This document shows, piece after piece, positions 25,465-34,621 of a DNA stretch of 64,000 bases. Origin of the DNA: CAJQQK01 sp963696075 (GTDB lineage: Bacteria; Pseudomonadota; Alphaproteobacteria; Rhizobiales; Hyphomicrobiaceae). The stretch covers positions 62,001 through 126,000 of the forward strand of contig CAVOJD010000009.1 of the NCBI GenBank assembly GCA_963696075.1, in the 5' to 3' direction. Each line of letters opens with the position of its first letter. Within the stretch, counting starts at the first letter, position 1. Below the pieces are notes generated by a model. That model worked only from the letters and a program-made list of their open reading frames with translations. It was not told where the DNA came from and made no database searches. The translations under genes and the position numbers were made by a program.

Positions 25465-26328
25465 ATGACGCAGAGCGCCAAAGGCGGACTTAATCGTCAC
25501 GTTTCGGTCGGGCAGGTGACGTTCGGCAATGATCTGCCGATCGCGGTATTTGCCGGGCCGTGCCAGATGGAGAGCCGGGCGCATGCGCTGGAGATGGCGG
25601 CCGCGCTCAAGGAAATCTGCGCGCGGGTCGGTGTCGGTCTCGTCTACAAGACATCGTTCGACAAGGCCAACCGGACGAGCCTCACGGGAAAGCGCGGACT
25701 TGGGCTCGACAAGGGGCTCGAGGTCTTCGCCGAAGTGCGCGAGCGCTTCGGGCTGCCGGTGGTGACGGACGTCCATGACGCAGGCCAATGCGCGCCGGTG
25801 GCAGAGGTCGTCGATGTGCTCCAGATCCCGGCGTTTTTGTGCCGCCAGACCGACCTTCTGGTGGCGGCCGCCAAGACGGGACGGGCCGTGAAAATCAAGA
25901 AGGGGCAGTTTCTGGCACCCTGGGACATGAAGAACGTCATCGCCAAGGTGACCGAGAGCGGGAATGGCGATGTGTTGGTGACGGAGCGGGGCACGTCGTT
26001 CGGCTACAACACGCTGGTGACGGATATGCGCGGGCTGGTGATCATGGCGGAGACGGGGGCGCCGGTGATTTTCGATGCGACGCACTCGGTGCAGCAGCCG
26101 GGCGGACAGGGAACGTCGTCGGGTGGTGAGCGCCGCTTCGTGCCCGTTCTTGCGCGCGCTGCCGTCGCGGTCGGCGTGGCGGGGCTGTTCATCGAGACCC
26201 ACGAGGATCCCGACAACGCCCCGTCGGATGGCCCCAATATGGTGCCGCTCGATCAGTTCGAGGCGCTGTTGCGCGACCTCAAGGCGTTTGATGATCTGGC
26301 GAAAGGCGGGACTGCGGCTCTTGCATAA
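25465..26328 (+). CDS. kdsA: 3-deoxy-8-phosphooctulonate synthase (KDO-8-P synthase)
   Basis: 287 residues. The motifs AGPCQMES, KTSFDKANRTS, DVHDAGQ and FDATHSVQQPGG are those of KdsA, a TIM barrel that condenses phosphoenolpyruvate with arabinose 5-phosphate to give KDO-8-phosphate for lipopolysaccharide. Its presence shows a Gram-negative outer membrane with LPS. The ATG has AAGGGG seven bases upstream; a longer in-frame start at 25432 overlaps the preceding gene and is not needed. Confidence 0.96.
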   Translation: MTQSAKGGLNRHVSVGQVTFGNDLPIAVFAGPCQMESRAHALEMAAALKEICARVGVGLVYKTSFDKANRTSLTGKRGLGLDKGLEVFAEVRERFGLPVVTDVHDAGQCAPVAEVVDVLQIPAFLCRQTDLLVAAAKTGRAVKIKKGQFLAPWDMKNVIAKVTESGNGDVLVTERGTSFGYNTLVTDMRGLVIMAETGAPVIFDATHSVQQPGGQGTSSGGERRFVPVLARAAVAVGVAGLFIETHEDPDNAPSDGPNMVPLDQFEALLRDLKAFDDLAKGGTAALA

Positions 26329-26559
26329 TAAGGCCGGGGCGTGAGGTGGGATCGAGCTCACGGGGATGCGCCTGACGGGAATGGAGCGCCATCGCCAGAC
26401 GCTCTGATCGGGCTGCGGGATCGTTTGCCGGGCCGGGCTTTTCGGCTATTGTGATTTTTCAGAACCTTGCAGGCTCCCGGCCCTTTTCGGTTCCCCTGGG
26501 AGCAAAGGATAGAACCTTTCCATGCGGCGTTGCTTACGGATCCTGATTGGGGGCTCGCT

Positions 26560-27459
26560 TTGAGTGGGCCCATCATCTGTGTCGGCCATGCGGCGCTGGA
26601 CCGGGTGTACCGCGTTGCGGCCATGCCGACGGGCGCGGGTAAATTCCGGGCGATCGAACATATCGAGAGTGGTGGGGGGATGGCTGCGAATGCCGCCGCC
26701 GCGATCGCCAAGCTCGGCGGACAGGTCGAGCTTTGGAGCCGGGTCGGGGATGACGACGGCGGCCGGCTTATTCGCAACGGCCTCAAATCCGCAGGCGTTG
26801 ACGTGCGCTACGTTCAAACGTTCGAGGACGGCCGCTCGTCGAATGCGGTCGTCATTGTCGATGATGCGGGTGAGCGTCTCGTGGTCGGCGCGCGTGACGT
26901 CAATATGCCCAATGGCACGAGTTGGCTGCCGCTGGAGCGCGTCCAGGGGGCGAGCATGGTGCTGGCCGACCTTCGATGGGTGGAGGCGGTCCGGGTGGTG
27001 TTCGATCAGGCGCGCAAGGCTGGTGTGCCGACCATGCTGGATGCCGATCTAGGTGGCCGGGAAAGCCTCAATGAAATTCTCGCCCTGACGGACTACGCGA
27101 TCTTCTCGCATGCGGCGCTCGATGAATTCCTGCCGGGGATGGACCGGCGCCAGCAACTCGACCGGATCATGTTGATGGGGCCGCGCCATGCCGGCGTGAC
27201 GCTTGGCGAGCAGGGCTATATCTGGCGCGATACGTTCGGCGGCGGGTCCGAGGCCGGCTTCAAGGTGCCAGTCGCCGATACGACTGGGGCGGGGGATGCG
27301 TTTCATGGCGCGTTTGCGCTGATGCTTGGGGAGCAGCGGGCCATCAGTGATTGTGCGCGGGTTGCCAATGCGGTTGCCGCACTCAAGTGCCGGCGGCTTG
27401 GCGCGCGGGCCGGATTGCCGACGCGCGACGAACTCGACGCCTTCCTTTCAAGCAAATAG
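26560..27459 (+). CDS. PfkB family carbohydrate kinase
   Basis: 299 residues from a TTG start preceded by a GGGGG-type site. The N-terminal ICVGHAALDRVYRV and the HIESGGGMAANAA segment bind the sugar, and the C-terminal DTTGAGDAFHGAF holds the catalytic Asp and anion hole of PfkB/ribokinase enzymes. The overall pattern is closest in my reading to ribokinase/sulfofructose-kinase-like members; the sugar is not certain. No ATG lies near the conserved N-terminus, which supports TTG. It sits between kdsA and tkt on the same strand. Confidence 0.85.
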   Translation: MSGPIICVGHAALDRVYRVAAMPTGAGKFRAIEHIESGGGMAANAAAAIAKLGGQVELWSRVGDDDGGRLIRNGLKSAGVDVRYVQTFEDGRSSNAVVIVDDAGERLVVGARDVNMPNGTSWLPLERVQGASMVLADLRWVEAVRVVFDQARKAGVPTMLDADLGGRESLNEILALTDYAIFSHAALDEFLPGMDRRQQLDRIMLMGPRHAGVTLGEQGYIWRDTFGGGSEAGFKVPVADTTGAGDAFHGAFALMLGEQRAISDCARVANAVAALKCRRLGARAGLPTRDELDAFLSSK

Positions 27460-27661
27460 CCAGCAGGCTTCGTGTGGCGGGTGAGCCCGTGGTGGGCGGG
27501 TTCCTGTGATTGGGCGCAAATTCTTTGCCGGCGCGAGGTTTACGGCGCGCGAGGCGGACGCTACACGAAAAGCGAGAACAACGGGCCGTCACAGGGGCCA
27601 CGGAAATGGTCGCTTCGATGGGGCTCAAGCCAAACGGCGATCTGAACGATAGGAAAGTCCG

Positions 27662-29651
27662 ATGAGCGAGAACGTCAAGTTTGCCGACATGGCCAACGCC
27701 ATTCGGGCGCTGTCAATGGATGCCGTCGAGGCGGCCAAGTCCGGGCACCCCGGCATGCCGATGGGCATGGCCGATACGGCAACCGTCCTGTTCACGGAAT
27801 TCCTGAAGTTCGATCCGCGGCATCCAGATTGGCCAAGCCGGGACCGCTTTGTGCTCTCCGCGGGGCACGGCTCGATGCTGCTTTATTCGCTGCTCTACCT
27901 GACGGGTTATCCGGGGGCGACGATCGAGCAGATCCGCAACTTCCGTCAACTCGGCTACAACACCGCCGGCCATCCCGAATACGGCCATCTCGCGGGCATC
28001 GAGACGACGACGGGGCCGCTGGGGCAGGGGATCGCCAATGCCGTCGGCATGGCGCTGGGCGAACGGCTCTGGAATGCGCGGCTCGGTGACCAGGCGATCG
28101 AGAACTTCACCTATGTCATCGCCGGTGATGGATGTCTGATGGAGGGGATCAGCCAGGAGGCGATTTCCCTTGCCGGACACCTGAAGCTTGGCCGCCTGAT
28201 CGTGTTGTTCGACGACAACGGCATCTCGATCGACGGCAAGACATCGCTGACGGTTTCGGACGACCAGGCCATGCGTTTCCAGGCGAGCGGATGGCATACG
28301 CTGGCGGCTGACGGGCACGATCCGCAATCGGTGCGCGACGCGCTTAAGGCGGCGCAGGCGGAGACGGGGCGGCCGACGATGATCGCGGTGCGCACGCGAG
28401 ATCGGCTTTGGTGCGCCGACCAAGGCGGGGACGGCAGGGGTGCATGGGGCCGCGCTTGGCGCAGACGAGATCGAGGGGACGCGCAAGGCGCTCGGCTGGC
28501 CCTATCCGCCATTTGAGGTGCCGGATGAGATCCTGGCGGCGTGGCGGGCGGCAGGCGCGCGGGGGGCCGCGGCTTACGATCAGTGGGCCGAGAGCTGGGG
28601 CCGGGTCGATGCGGGCAAGCGGGCTGCCTTCGAAGACCCGATGAACAGCGATATCTCAGCTGTGGTGGCGCGAACGGTCGCTGAACTCAAGGCCGATATT
28701 GTTGCAGGCGGTGAGAAGAAGGCGACGCGGGTGTGGTCGCAGACCGCGCTTGAAGCACTGTTGCCGGTGGTGCCAGGGCTGGTCGGGGGATCCGCGGACC
28801 TTACGGGATCGAACAACACCAAGGGCAAGGGGCAGCCGGTCGTCAGCGCGGATGATTTTTCGGCGAGCTATATTCATTTCGGTGTGCGCGAGCATGCGAT
28901 GGCGGCCGCGATGAACGGGCTGGCGCTCTATGGCGGGCTGATCCCTTACGGGGGGACGTTCCTTGTCTTCACCGACTATTGCCGCCCCTCGATCCGTCTT
29001 TCGGCGCTGATGGGGGTTGGGGCGATCTACGTGATGACGCACGATTCGATCGGGCTTGGGGAAGATGGGCCGACGCACCAACCGGTGGAGCATCTGGCGG
29101 CGCTGAGGGCGATGCCAAACCTCAATGTGTTCCGGCCGGCGTGCGGGGTTGAGACGGCGGAGTGCTGGGAACTTGCGGTAAAGGCGCGGACGACGCCATC
29201 GATCCTGGCGCTGACGCGGCAATCGGTCGTCAATGCGCGCCAGGATGGGGACAGTGAGAATCGGTCCGCGCGCGGTGGTTACATCGTGGCGGGTAATGCG
29301 GGCGAGCGCGCGGTGACGCTGATCGCGACCGGCTCCGAGCTTGGCCTTGCGCTCGAGGCGCGGGCGGCGCTGGCGGACAAGGGGGTCGAGGCGGCGGTTG
29401 TCTCGATGCCGTGTGTCGAACTCTTCCAGGCGCAGGGGGCTGCCTATATGGCGGACGTGCTGGGCGAGGCGCCGCGGATCGTGATCGAAGCCGGTGTGCG
29501 GAACGGATGGGACCGTTATCTCAGGGCCGGGGATGATTTCATCGGCATGTCCAGTTTCGGGATCTCGGCGCCGGCGGAACAGGCGTACGCGCATTTCGGT
29601 ATTACGTCGGATGCGGTCGTGCAGGCGGCGCTTAACCTAACGGGCAAGTGA
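27662..29651 (+). CDS. tkt: Transketolase, interrupted by one frameshift
   Basis: Full-length transketolase in two frames. The first (27662 to about 28396) has the thiamine-diphosphate region: AKSGHPGMPMGMAD, SAGHGSMLLYSLLYL, and GDGCLMEGISQEA. After a break near 28394-28400 the second frame resumes at IGFGAPTKAGTAGVHG and runs to 29651, with the GVREHAMAAAMNGLALYGG pyrimidine domain and the C-terminal domain. One extra base in CGAG explains the break. The start has AGGAAAG upstream. It interconverts pentose, tetrose and hexose phosphates. A disabled transketolase would be surprising, so an error is suspected. Confidence 0.92.
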
Positions 29652-29740
29652 TCGCCAGCGAAGCGGCGGCGATGGCTTAGTGAAGAGCCGCGTAAGTGCG
29701 GTTGCCCGATGGATAGGCGTTCGGGCGGGTGAATGGCAGG

Positions 29741-30952
29741 ATGATGCAACTCAGCAATCTCAAGACGACTGATGAAATCGAAGTGGCCGGCAAGACGCTG
29801 CTGGTGCGGGCGGACCTCAATGTGCCGGTGCGTGATGGCAAGGTGAGCGATGCAACGCGGCTTGAGCGGATCGTGCCGGGCATCAAGGACTGGACGTCAC
29901 GGGGCGCGCGGGTCGTGCTGCTGTCGCATTTCGGGCGGCCGAAGGGGCAGGTTGTTGCTGAGATGTCGCTTCGCCCGATTGCAGAGCGGCTCGGGGAGTT
30001 GCTTGGGACAGCGGTGCGGTTCGGTGAGGACTGCGTCGGGGCGGCGGCACGGCAGGCGGTCGATGGCATGGGCGACGGCGAAGTGTGCGTCCTCGAGAAC
30101 CTGCGCTTTCATGCCGGCGAAGAAGCCAATGACCGGACGTTCGCCAAGGATCTTGCGGTGCTGGGCGACTTCTATGTGAACGATGCGTTCTCGGCGGCCC
30201 ATCGCGCGCACGCCTCGACGGAGGCGCTGGCGTTCCAACTGCCGGCATTTGCCGGGCCCTTGATGATGGAAGAGATCAAGGCGCTGTTGAAGGCGCTTGA
30301 AGAGCCGGAACGCCCGGTTGCAGCCGTCGTTGGGGGGGCGAAGGTTTCGACCAAGATCCCGGTGCTCGTGAACCTTGTCGAGAAGGTCGACTATCTGATC
30401 ATCGGCGGTGGCATGGCGAATACGTTCCTGCTGGCGGATGGTTTCGACATCGGAGCGTCGCTGGCGGAGCCGGATCTGGTCGATGAGGCGAACAAGATCA
30501 TTGAGGCTGCGAAGGCGGCGGGGTGTGAGATCGCGTTGCCGAGCGATGTCGTGGTGGCCAAGGCGTTCAAGGCCGGCGCGGATGCGCGCTCGATCGGGCT
30601 GGCCGATGTCGCGGACGACGACATGATCCTGGATGTCGGGACGGAGACGGTCGAACGGCTGACGGAGATCCTCGAAGGGTGCAGGACGCTGCTTTGGAAC
30701 GGGCCGCTCGGTGCCTTCGAGATCGAACCCTTCGGGGAAGGCACGTTCATGCTGGCCAACAAGGCGGCGGAACTGACGAAGGCGGGCAAGCTTGTTTCCG
30801 TCGCCGGGGGCGGTGATACGGTTGCCGCACTCAATGCCGCTGGCGTTGCGGATGATTATACCTATGTTTCATCTGCGGGCGGTGCGTTTCTTGAATGGCT
30901 TGAGGGCAAGGAATTGCCCGGCGTTGCGGCCCTCGCGCGGGTGAAGGTGTGA
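29741..30952 (+). CDS. pgk: Phosphoglycerate kinase
   Basis: 403 residues, the normal size. The substrate-binding LVRADLNVPV and LLSHFGRPKG, the NLRFHAGEE segment, VGGAKVSTKI, and the nucleotide-binding GGGDTVAALNA near the C-terminus identify it clearly. It transfers phosphate from 1,3-bisphosphoglycerate to ADP in glycolysis. Starts at 29741 and 29744 are equally possible. It lies about 90 bp after tkt; in many alphaproteobacteria gap lies between them, and that gene is absent here. Confidence 0.95.
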   Translation: MMQLSNLKTTDEIEVAGKTLLVRADLNVPVRDGKVSDATRLERIVPGIKDWTSRGARVVLLSHFGRPKGQVVAEMSLRPIAERLGELLGTAVRFGEDCVGAAARQAVDGMGDGEVCVLENLRFHAGEEANDRTFAKDLAVLGDFYVNDAFSAAHRAHASTEALAFQLPAFAGPLMMEEIKALLKALEEPERPVAAVVGGAKVSTKIPVLVNLVEKVDYLIIGGGMANTFLLADGFDIGASLAEPDLVDEANKIIEAAKAAGCEIALPSDVVVAKAFKAGADARSIGLADVADDDMILDVGTETVERLTEILEGCRTLLWNGPLGAFEIEPFGEGTFMLANKAAELTKAGKLVSVAGGGDTVAALNAAGVADDYTYVSSAGGAFLEWLEGKELPGVAALARVKV

Positions 30953-31061
30953 TCGCGTCCGGGCGACGAGGAACACACGCCGACGTGAGATGAGTTGAGT
31001 TCCCGGCGGTCAACACGTCAGGCTAGGGTCGGGCTTCGGGTTTTTGGGAGGTGGCGGCGAT

Positions 31062-31850
31062 ATGCTGCTTGAAGCGCATATCTATTTCGCGGTTACCCTC
31101 GCCGGTCTCATCAGCTTTCTGTCGCCTTGTGTGCTGCCTTTGGTGCCGCCGTATCTGGGTTTTCTCGGTGGTACGACGATTTCGCAGGTGTCGGCGGATG
31201 AGGGACTGGATGACGCGGTGTGGCGACGCGTCGTGCTCGGCTCGGTGTTTTTCGTGCTCGGTTTTACGACCGTGTTCGTGGCGCTTGGTGCCGGCGCGTC
31301 AGCTTTCGGGCAATTGATCCAGGCCTATCAGGCGCCACTTTCGAAGATCGCGGGCGGCGTCATCATTCTGTTCGGGCTGCATTTTGTTGGCCTGTTGCGC
31401 ATTCCCCTGCTGTACCGCGAGGCACGCTTCGAGGCGCAGATGCAGGGGGCGAGCCTGGCGGGTGCCTACCTGATCGGCCTTGCCTTTGCGTTTGGATGGA
31501 CGCCATGCATCGGTCCGGTGCTGGCGACGGTGCTTGCCGTCGCCGCGAACGAGCATAGCGTGCAGCGCGGCGTTCTTTTGTTGTTCTTTTATTCGCTGGG
31601 GCTCGGCATTCCGTTCATTCTGGCCGCCGTTGCGATCCGCCCCTTCATGGCGTTTCTCAAGCGCATGAAACATCACCTGGGACTCGTTGAGCGGGCGATG
31701 GGGGTTTTGCTCATCGTCACGGGGGTGATGTTCCTGACGGGCACGATGACGTGGGTCGGGCAGTGGATGATCGAGACATTTCCCTTTCTGACCCAGATCG
31801 AAGGGGCCTTCGTGTCGGACGACCTACAGGGTAAGATCCTCGGGCAGTAA
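31062..31850 (+). CDS. ccdA: Cytochrome c biogenesis protein CcdA
   Basis: 262 residues with six predicted transmembrane helices. Two membrane-embedded cysteines are visible, Cys23 in SFLSPCVLPLVPPYLGF and Cys149 in FGWTPCIGPVLA, the redox pair that passes electrons from cytosolic thioredoxin to periplasmic thiol carriers. It matches the DsbD transmembrane domain family. GGGAGG precedes the ATG. It supports cytochrome c haem ligation or other periplasmic thiol reduction. thiD begins 15 bp after its stop. Confidence 0.92.
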   Translation: MLLEAHIYFAVTLAGLISFLSPCVLPLVPPYLGFLGGTTISQVSADEGLDDAVWRRVVLGSVFFVLGFTTVFVALGAGASAFGQLIQAYQAPLSKIAGGVIILFGLHFVGLLRIPLLYREARFEAQMQGASLAGAYLIGLAFAFGWTPCIGPVLATVLAVAANEHSVQRGVLLLFFYSLGLGIPFILAAVAIRPFMAFLKRMKHHLGLVERAMGVLLIVTGVMFLTGTMTWVGQWMIETFPFLTQIEGAFVSDDLQGKILGQ

Positions 31851-31865
31851 CACGCGGAGGATGAC

Positions 31866-32681
31866 ATGGCCGGACGGCCGATTGCCTTGACGATTGCGGG
31901 CTCCGACAGTTCGGGGGGGGCCGGAATCCAGGCGGATCTCAAGACATTTTCAGCGCTCGGTGTTTATGGCGCCTCGGTTTTGACGGCGCTCACGGCGCAG
32001 AACACACGTGGCGTGCAGGCCGTCGAGATGATGTCGGCCGGGTTCGTTGATGCGCAGATGACGAGTGTGTTCGATGATCTCGATGTCGGGGCGGTCAAGA
32101 CGGGAATGCTTGGGACGGCTGAGATCATCGCAGTCGTGGCTGCGCGTTTGAAAGACTTCACCGGAGCGGCCGTTGTTGATCCGGTGATGGTGGCGACCAG
32201 CGGCGATATGCTGATCCAGGAGGACGCGGTCAGTGTTCTCAAGCGCGACCTTATTCCAGTTGCGCGGCTGATTACGCCCAATCTCGATGAAGCGGCAAAA
32301 CTGACCGGGTTTGCGGTTGCGACCTCGATTGAGGAGATGCAGGCGCAGGGCCGCGCGATCATCGCGCAGGGGGCGCAGGGGGTGCTCATGAAGGGCGGGC
32401 ATTTCGGCGGCGAGCGGGCCGATGATCTGTTGGTGTTGCCGGACAGGAACGTGTTGATTGAAGGCCGCCGGATTGCGACTGAAAACACACACGGGACGGG
32501 CTGCACGCTTTCTGCCGCAATTGCAGCGCATTTGGCGGCAGGCTTGGATGTCGAATCGGCCGTCCGGCGGGCCAAAACGTATCTGTCCGAGGCATTGGAG
32601 GCCGGGGTTCGGTTGGATGTCGGCCATGGGGCCGGGCCGGTCGATCATCTGTTTCGGATCGAGCCGCCGCAGACGGCTTGA
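31866..32681 (+). CDS. thiD: Hydroxymethylpyrimidine / phosphomethylpyrimidine kinase
   Basis: 271 residues of the ribokinase-like fold. The N-terminal ALTIAGSDSSGGAGIQADLKTF is the HMP-binding signature, KTGMLG and DPVMVATSG follow, and HGTGCTLSAAIAAHLA holds the catalytic anion hole. It phosphorylates HMP twice for thiamine diphosphate synthesis, the cofactor of the nearby transketolase and acetolactate synthase. No TPP riboswitch is visible upstream; it is close behind ccdA. Confidence 0.94.
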   Translation: MAGRPIALTIAGSDSSGGAGIQADLKTFSALGVYGASVLTALTAQNTRGVQAVEMMSAGFVDAQMTSVFDDLDVGAVKTGMLGTAEIIAVVAARLKDFTGAAVVDPVMVATSGDMLIQEDAVSVLKRDLIPVARLITPNLDEAAKLTGFAVATSIEEMQAQGRAIIAQGAQGVLMKGGHFGGERADDLLVLPDRNVLIEGRRIATENTHGTGCTLSAAIAAHLAAGLDVESAVRRAKTYLSEALEAGVRLDVGHGAGPVDHLFRIEPPQTA

Positions 32682-32864
32682 GGTGTGTTCGGGGTGATTT
32701 TGGTGTTTGTGACGACGATGGTTGCGATGGTCCGAGAAAATAGGCTTCAGTTTGGAGAGGGCACGATTCGGCGATCGCCACGTTGATGTCGATGTGCGGG
32801 GTTACGTGAATGTACTGGTGCGTTTCATCTTGAGCGGTTTTTTCTTCGAACCGAGAGTGTGGTG

Positions 32865-33359
32865 ATGACTATTTTTTGCTCATTCAAGTCGTTTGGAAGT
32901 CTTGTGCTGATCGGTGCGGTCAGCGCCGTCGCGATGGGGCAGGCTGCACTTGCGGGGCCGATCGAGACGTTGCCCGGCCGGTGGACGGGTTGGGGCCAGA
33001 TGACGCTCGATGGCGGCAACACGGAGCGGGTGAAGTGTGTTGCAACCTACATCAAGGAAAATGGCGGGCGGGAGCTTCGCCATAACCTGCGCTGTGCGAG
33101 TTCCAATTATCGCATCGATGCGGTTGCGCAGCTGAAGGTGTCGCGTGGCACGGTGAGCGGCGAATGGCAGGAGCGCACGTATGCGACCGGCGGTGCGGTG
33201 ACGGGGCGCGTCAGCGGGGATGGCATCAATGTGCGGATCGTTGGCAATCAGTTCAGTGCGACGATGATGGTCGATACGGGCCAGTGCGCGCAGTCGATGA
33301 ATATCGCGCCGAAGGGCATGGGCGTGCGCCAGATCGCCGTCGAACTCAAGAAATGCTAG
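32865..33359 (+). CDS. Exported conserved hypothetical protein
   Basis: 164 residues with a signal peptide (hydrophobic stretch SLVLIGAVSAVAMGQAALA, cleavage near residue 30). The mature part begins with a LPGRWTGWGQMTL block, then ERVKCVATYI, LRHNLRCASSNYRIDA and a Gly-rich beta-strand stretch. Conserved hypotheticals of this look occur in Hyphomicrobiales, but I know no function. The cysteines at CVATY, LRCAS, TGQCA and the C-terminal KKC suggest disulfides in the periplasm. Confidence 0.7.
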   Translation: MTIFCSFKSFGSLVLIGAVSAVAMGQAALAGPIETLPGRWTGWGQMTLDGGNTERVKCVATYIKENGGRELRHNLRCASSNYRIDAVAQLKVSRGTVSGEWQERTYATGGAVTGRVSGDGINVRIVGNQFSATMMVDTGQCAQSMNIAPKGMGVRQIAVELKKC

Positions 33360-33413
33360 CAGCGGGACGCAGATAAGCGCCAAGGGCGCCAGCCGCTTTG
33401 CGTCTTTCGGGTT

Positions 33414-33436
33414 GCGACTTCTGCGTCGCGTTTTTT
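33414..33436 (+). terminator. Possible rho-independent terminator
   Basis: A short stem, GCGAC with GTCGC, and a 6-nt loop followed by six T (33431-33436). It lies about 55 bp after the exported hypothetical gene. The stem is only 5 bp. Confidence 0.4.
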
Positions 33437-33603
33437 GTGGGCGCGCCTTTCGGCGTGTCGCAAGGCCGGCGGCCCCGCATCTTTCCGCCTGTAATAAATC
33501 TGCTGCGATGCTAGCGTGGCAGTGGCGTCCCGGCCGCGCGTGAGCGGTGTGGTGGCGCGCCGGCGGCCGGGGGCCGCATGATGTCATCTGGTGAGGCTCA
33601 CAT

Positions 33604-34587
33604 ATGCAGAACGGGTTGCCGGAATTCGCGGACGTGGTGGAGGCTGCGGAGCGGATCAGACCATTTGCGGTCAGGACACCGCTGATCGAACATCCCGCCC
33701 TCAACGATCGCGTCGGCGGGCGGGTGCTGCTCAAGGCGGAGAACCTGCAACGGGTCGGCGCGTTCAAGTTTCGTGGCGCCTACAATGCCGTGTCGCGGGT
33801 GGACAAGGCGGCCTATCCGGGCGGCGTGGTGGCGTGTTCGTCGGGCAATCATGCCCAGGGGGTCGCGCATGCGGCGGCACTTTGCGGGTGCCGCGCGGTG
33901 ATCGTGATGCCGCGCGATGCGCCGGTGCTCAAGGTCGAGCGCACCAAGGCGTTCGGCGCCGAGGTGGTGCTCTATGACCGTGAGACGGAGGATCGTTACG
34001 CGATTGCGGAGGATCTGGCGGCAAGGACCCAGGCGCGGATGGTGCCGCCGTTCGATGATGAATTTGTCATCGCGGGGCAAGGGACGGCGGGGCTCGAGAT
34101 CGCGGAACAGTGCCAGGCGATGGGGGTGAGGCCTGATGCCGTGCTGGTTTGTACGGGTGGCGGCGGGCTTCTGAGCGGGATTGCGCTAGGGCTTTCCGGG
34201 CCATTGCCGGGGACGGCGGTGCATCCTGTCGAGCCGGCCGGCTTTGATGACTACGCGCGGTCGCTGGCGGCGGGCGAGCGCCTTGAGAATGCGCGCAAGG
34301 GGGGATCGATCTGTGATGCGCTGCTGCCGGAAAAGCCGGGTGTGAAGACATTTGCGATTGCGCAGCGGCTGTGCGGGCCGGGTGTTGTCGTCAGCGATGA
34401 GGACGCGGCGGCGGCGGTGAGGTTTGCCTTTTTTGAATTGAAGCTCGTCGTCGAGCCCGGTGGGGCGGTGGCGCTGGCCGCGCTGCTGTCCGGTGCCTTT
34501 GATGGCGCGGGGCGGACGGTGGTGGCAACGCTGTCGGGGGGCAATATCGATCCGGCGGTGTTTGCTCAGATCATCGAGGCCGCGTGA
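33604..34587 (+). CDS. Threonine/serine dehydratase
   Basis: 327 residues, a PLP fold-type II enzyme without a C-terminal ACT domain, so it is the short, catabolic or racemase-like form. Lys55 in GAFKFRGAYN forms the Schiff base. SSGNHAQG and CTGGGGLLSG bind the cofactor phosphate. It deaminates threonine or serine to 2-oxo acids; some relatives are serine racemases. The short form lacks the isoleucine feedback domain of biosynthetic IlvA. The start is the ATG at 33604. Confidence 0.88.
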   Translation: MQNGLPEFADVVEAAERIRPFAVRTPLIEHPALNDRVGGRVLLKAENLQRVGAFKFRGAYNAVSRVDKAAYPGGVVACSSGNHAQGVAHAAALCGCRAVIVMPRDAPVLKVERTKAFGAEVVLYDRETEDRYAIAEDLAARTQARMVPPFDDEFVIAGQGTAGLEIAEQCQAMGVRPDAVLVCTGGGGLLSGIALGLSGPLPGTAVHPVEPAGFDDYARSLAAGERLENARKGGSICDALLPEKPGVKTFAIAQRLCGPGVVVSDEDAAAAVRFAFFELKLVVEPGGAVALAALLSGAFDGAGRTVVATLSGGNIDPAVFAQIIEAA

Positions 34588-34621
34588 TTGCGACGGGAAG
34601 GCCAGAAGTGGATGATGAGAG

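Noticed and set aside
31700..31865. TPP riboswitch before thiD
   Set aside because: thiD starts 15 bp after ccdA and no Thi-box motif is visible.
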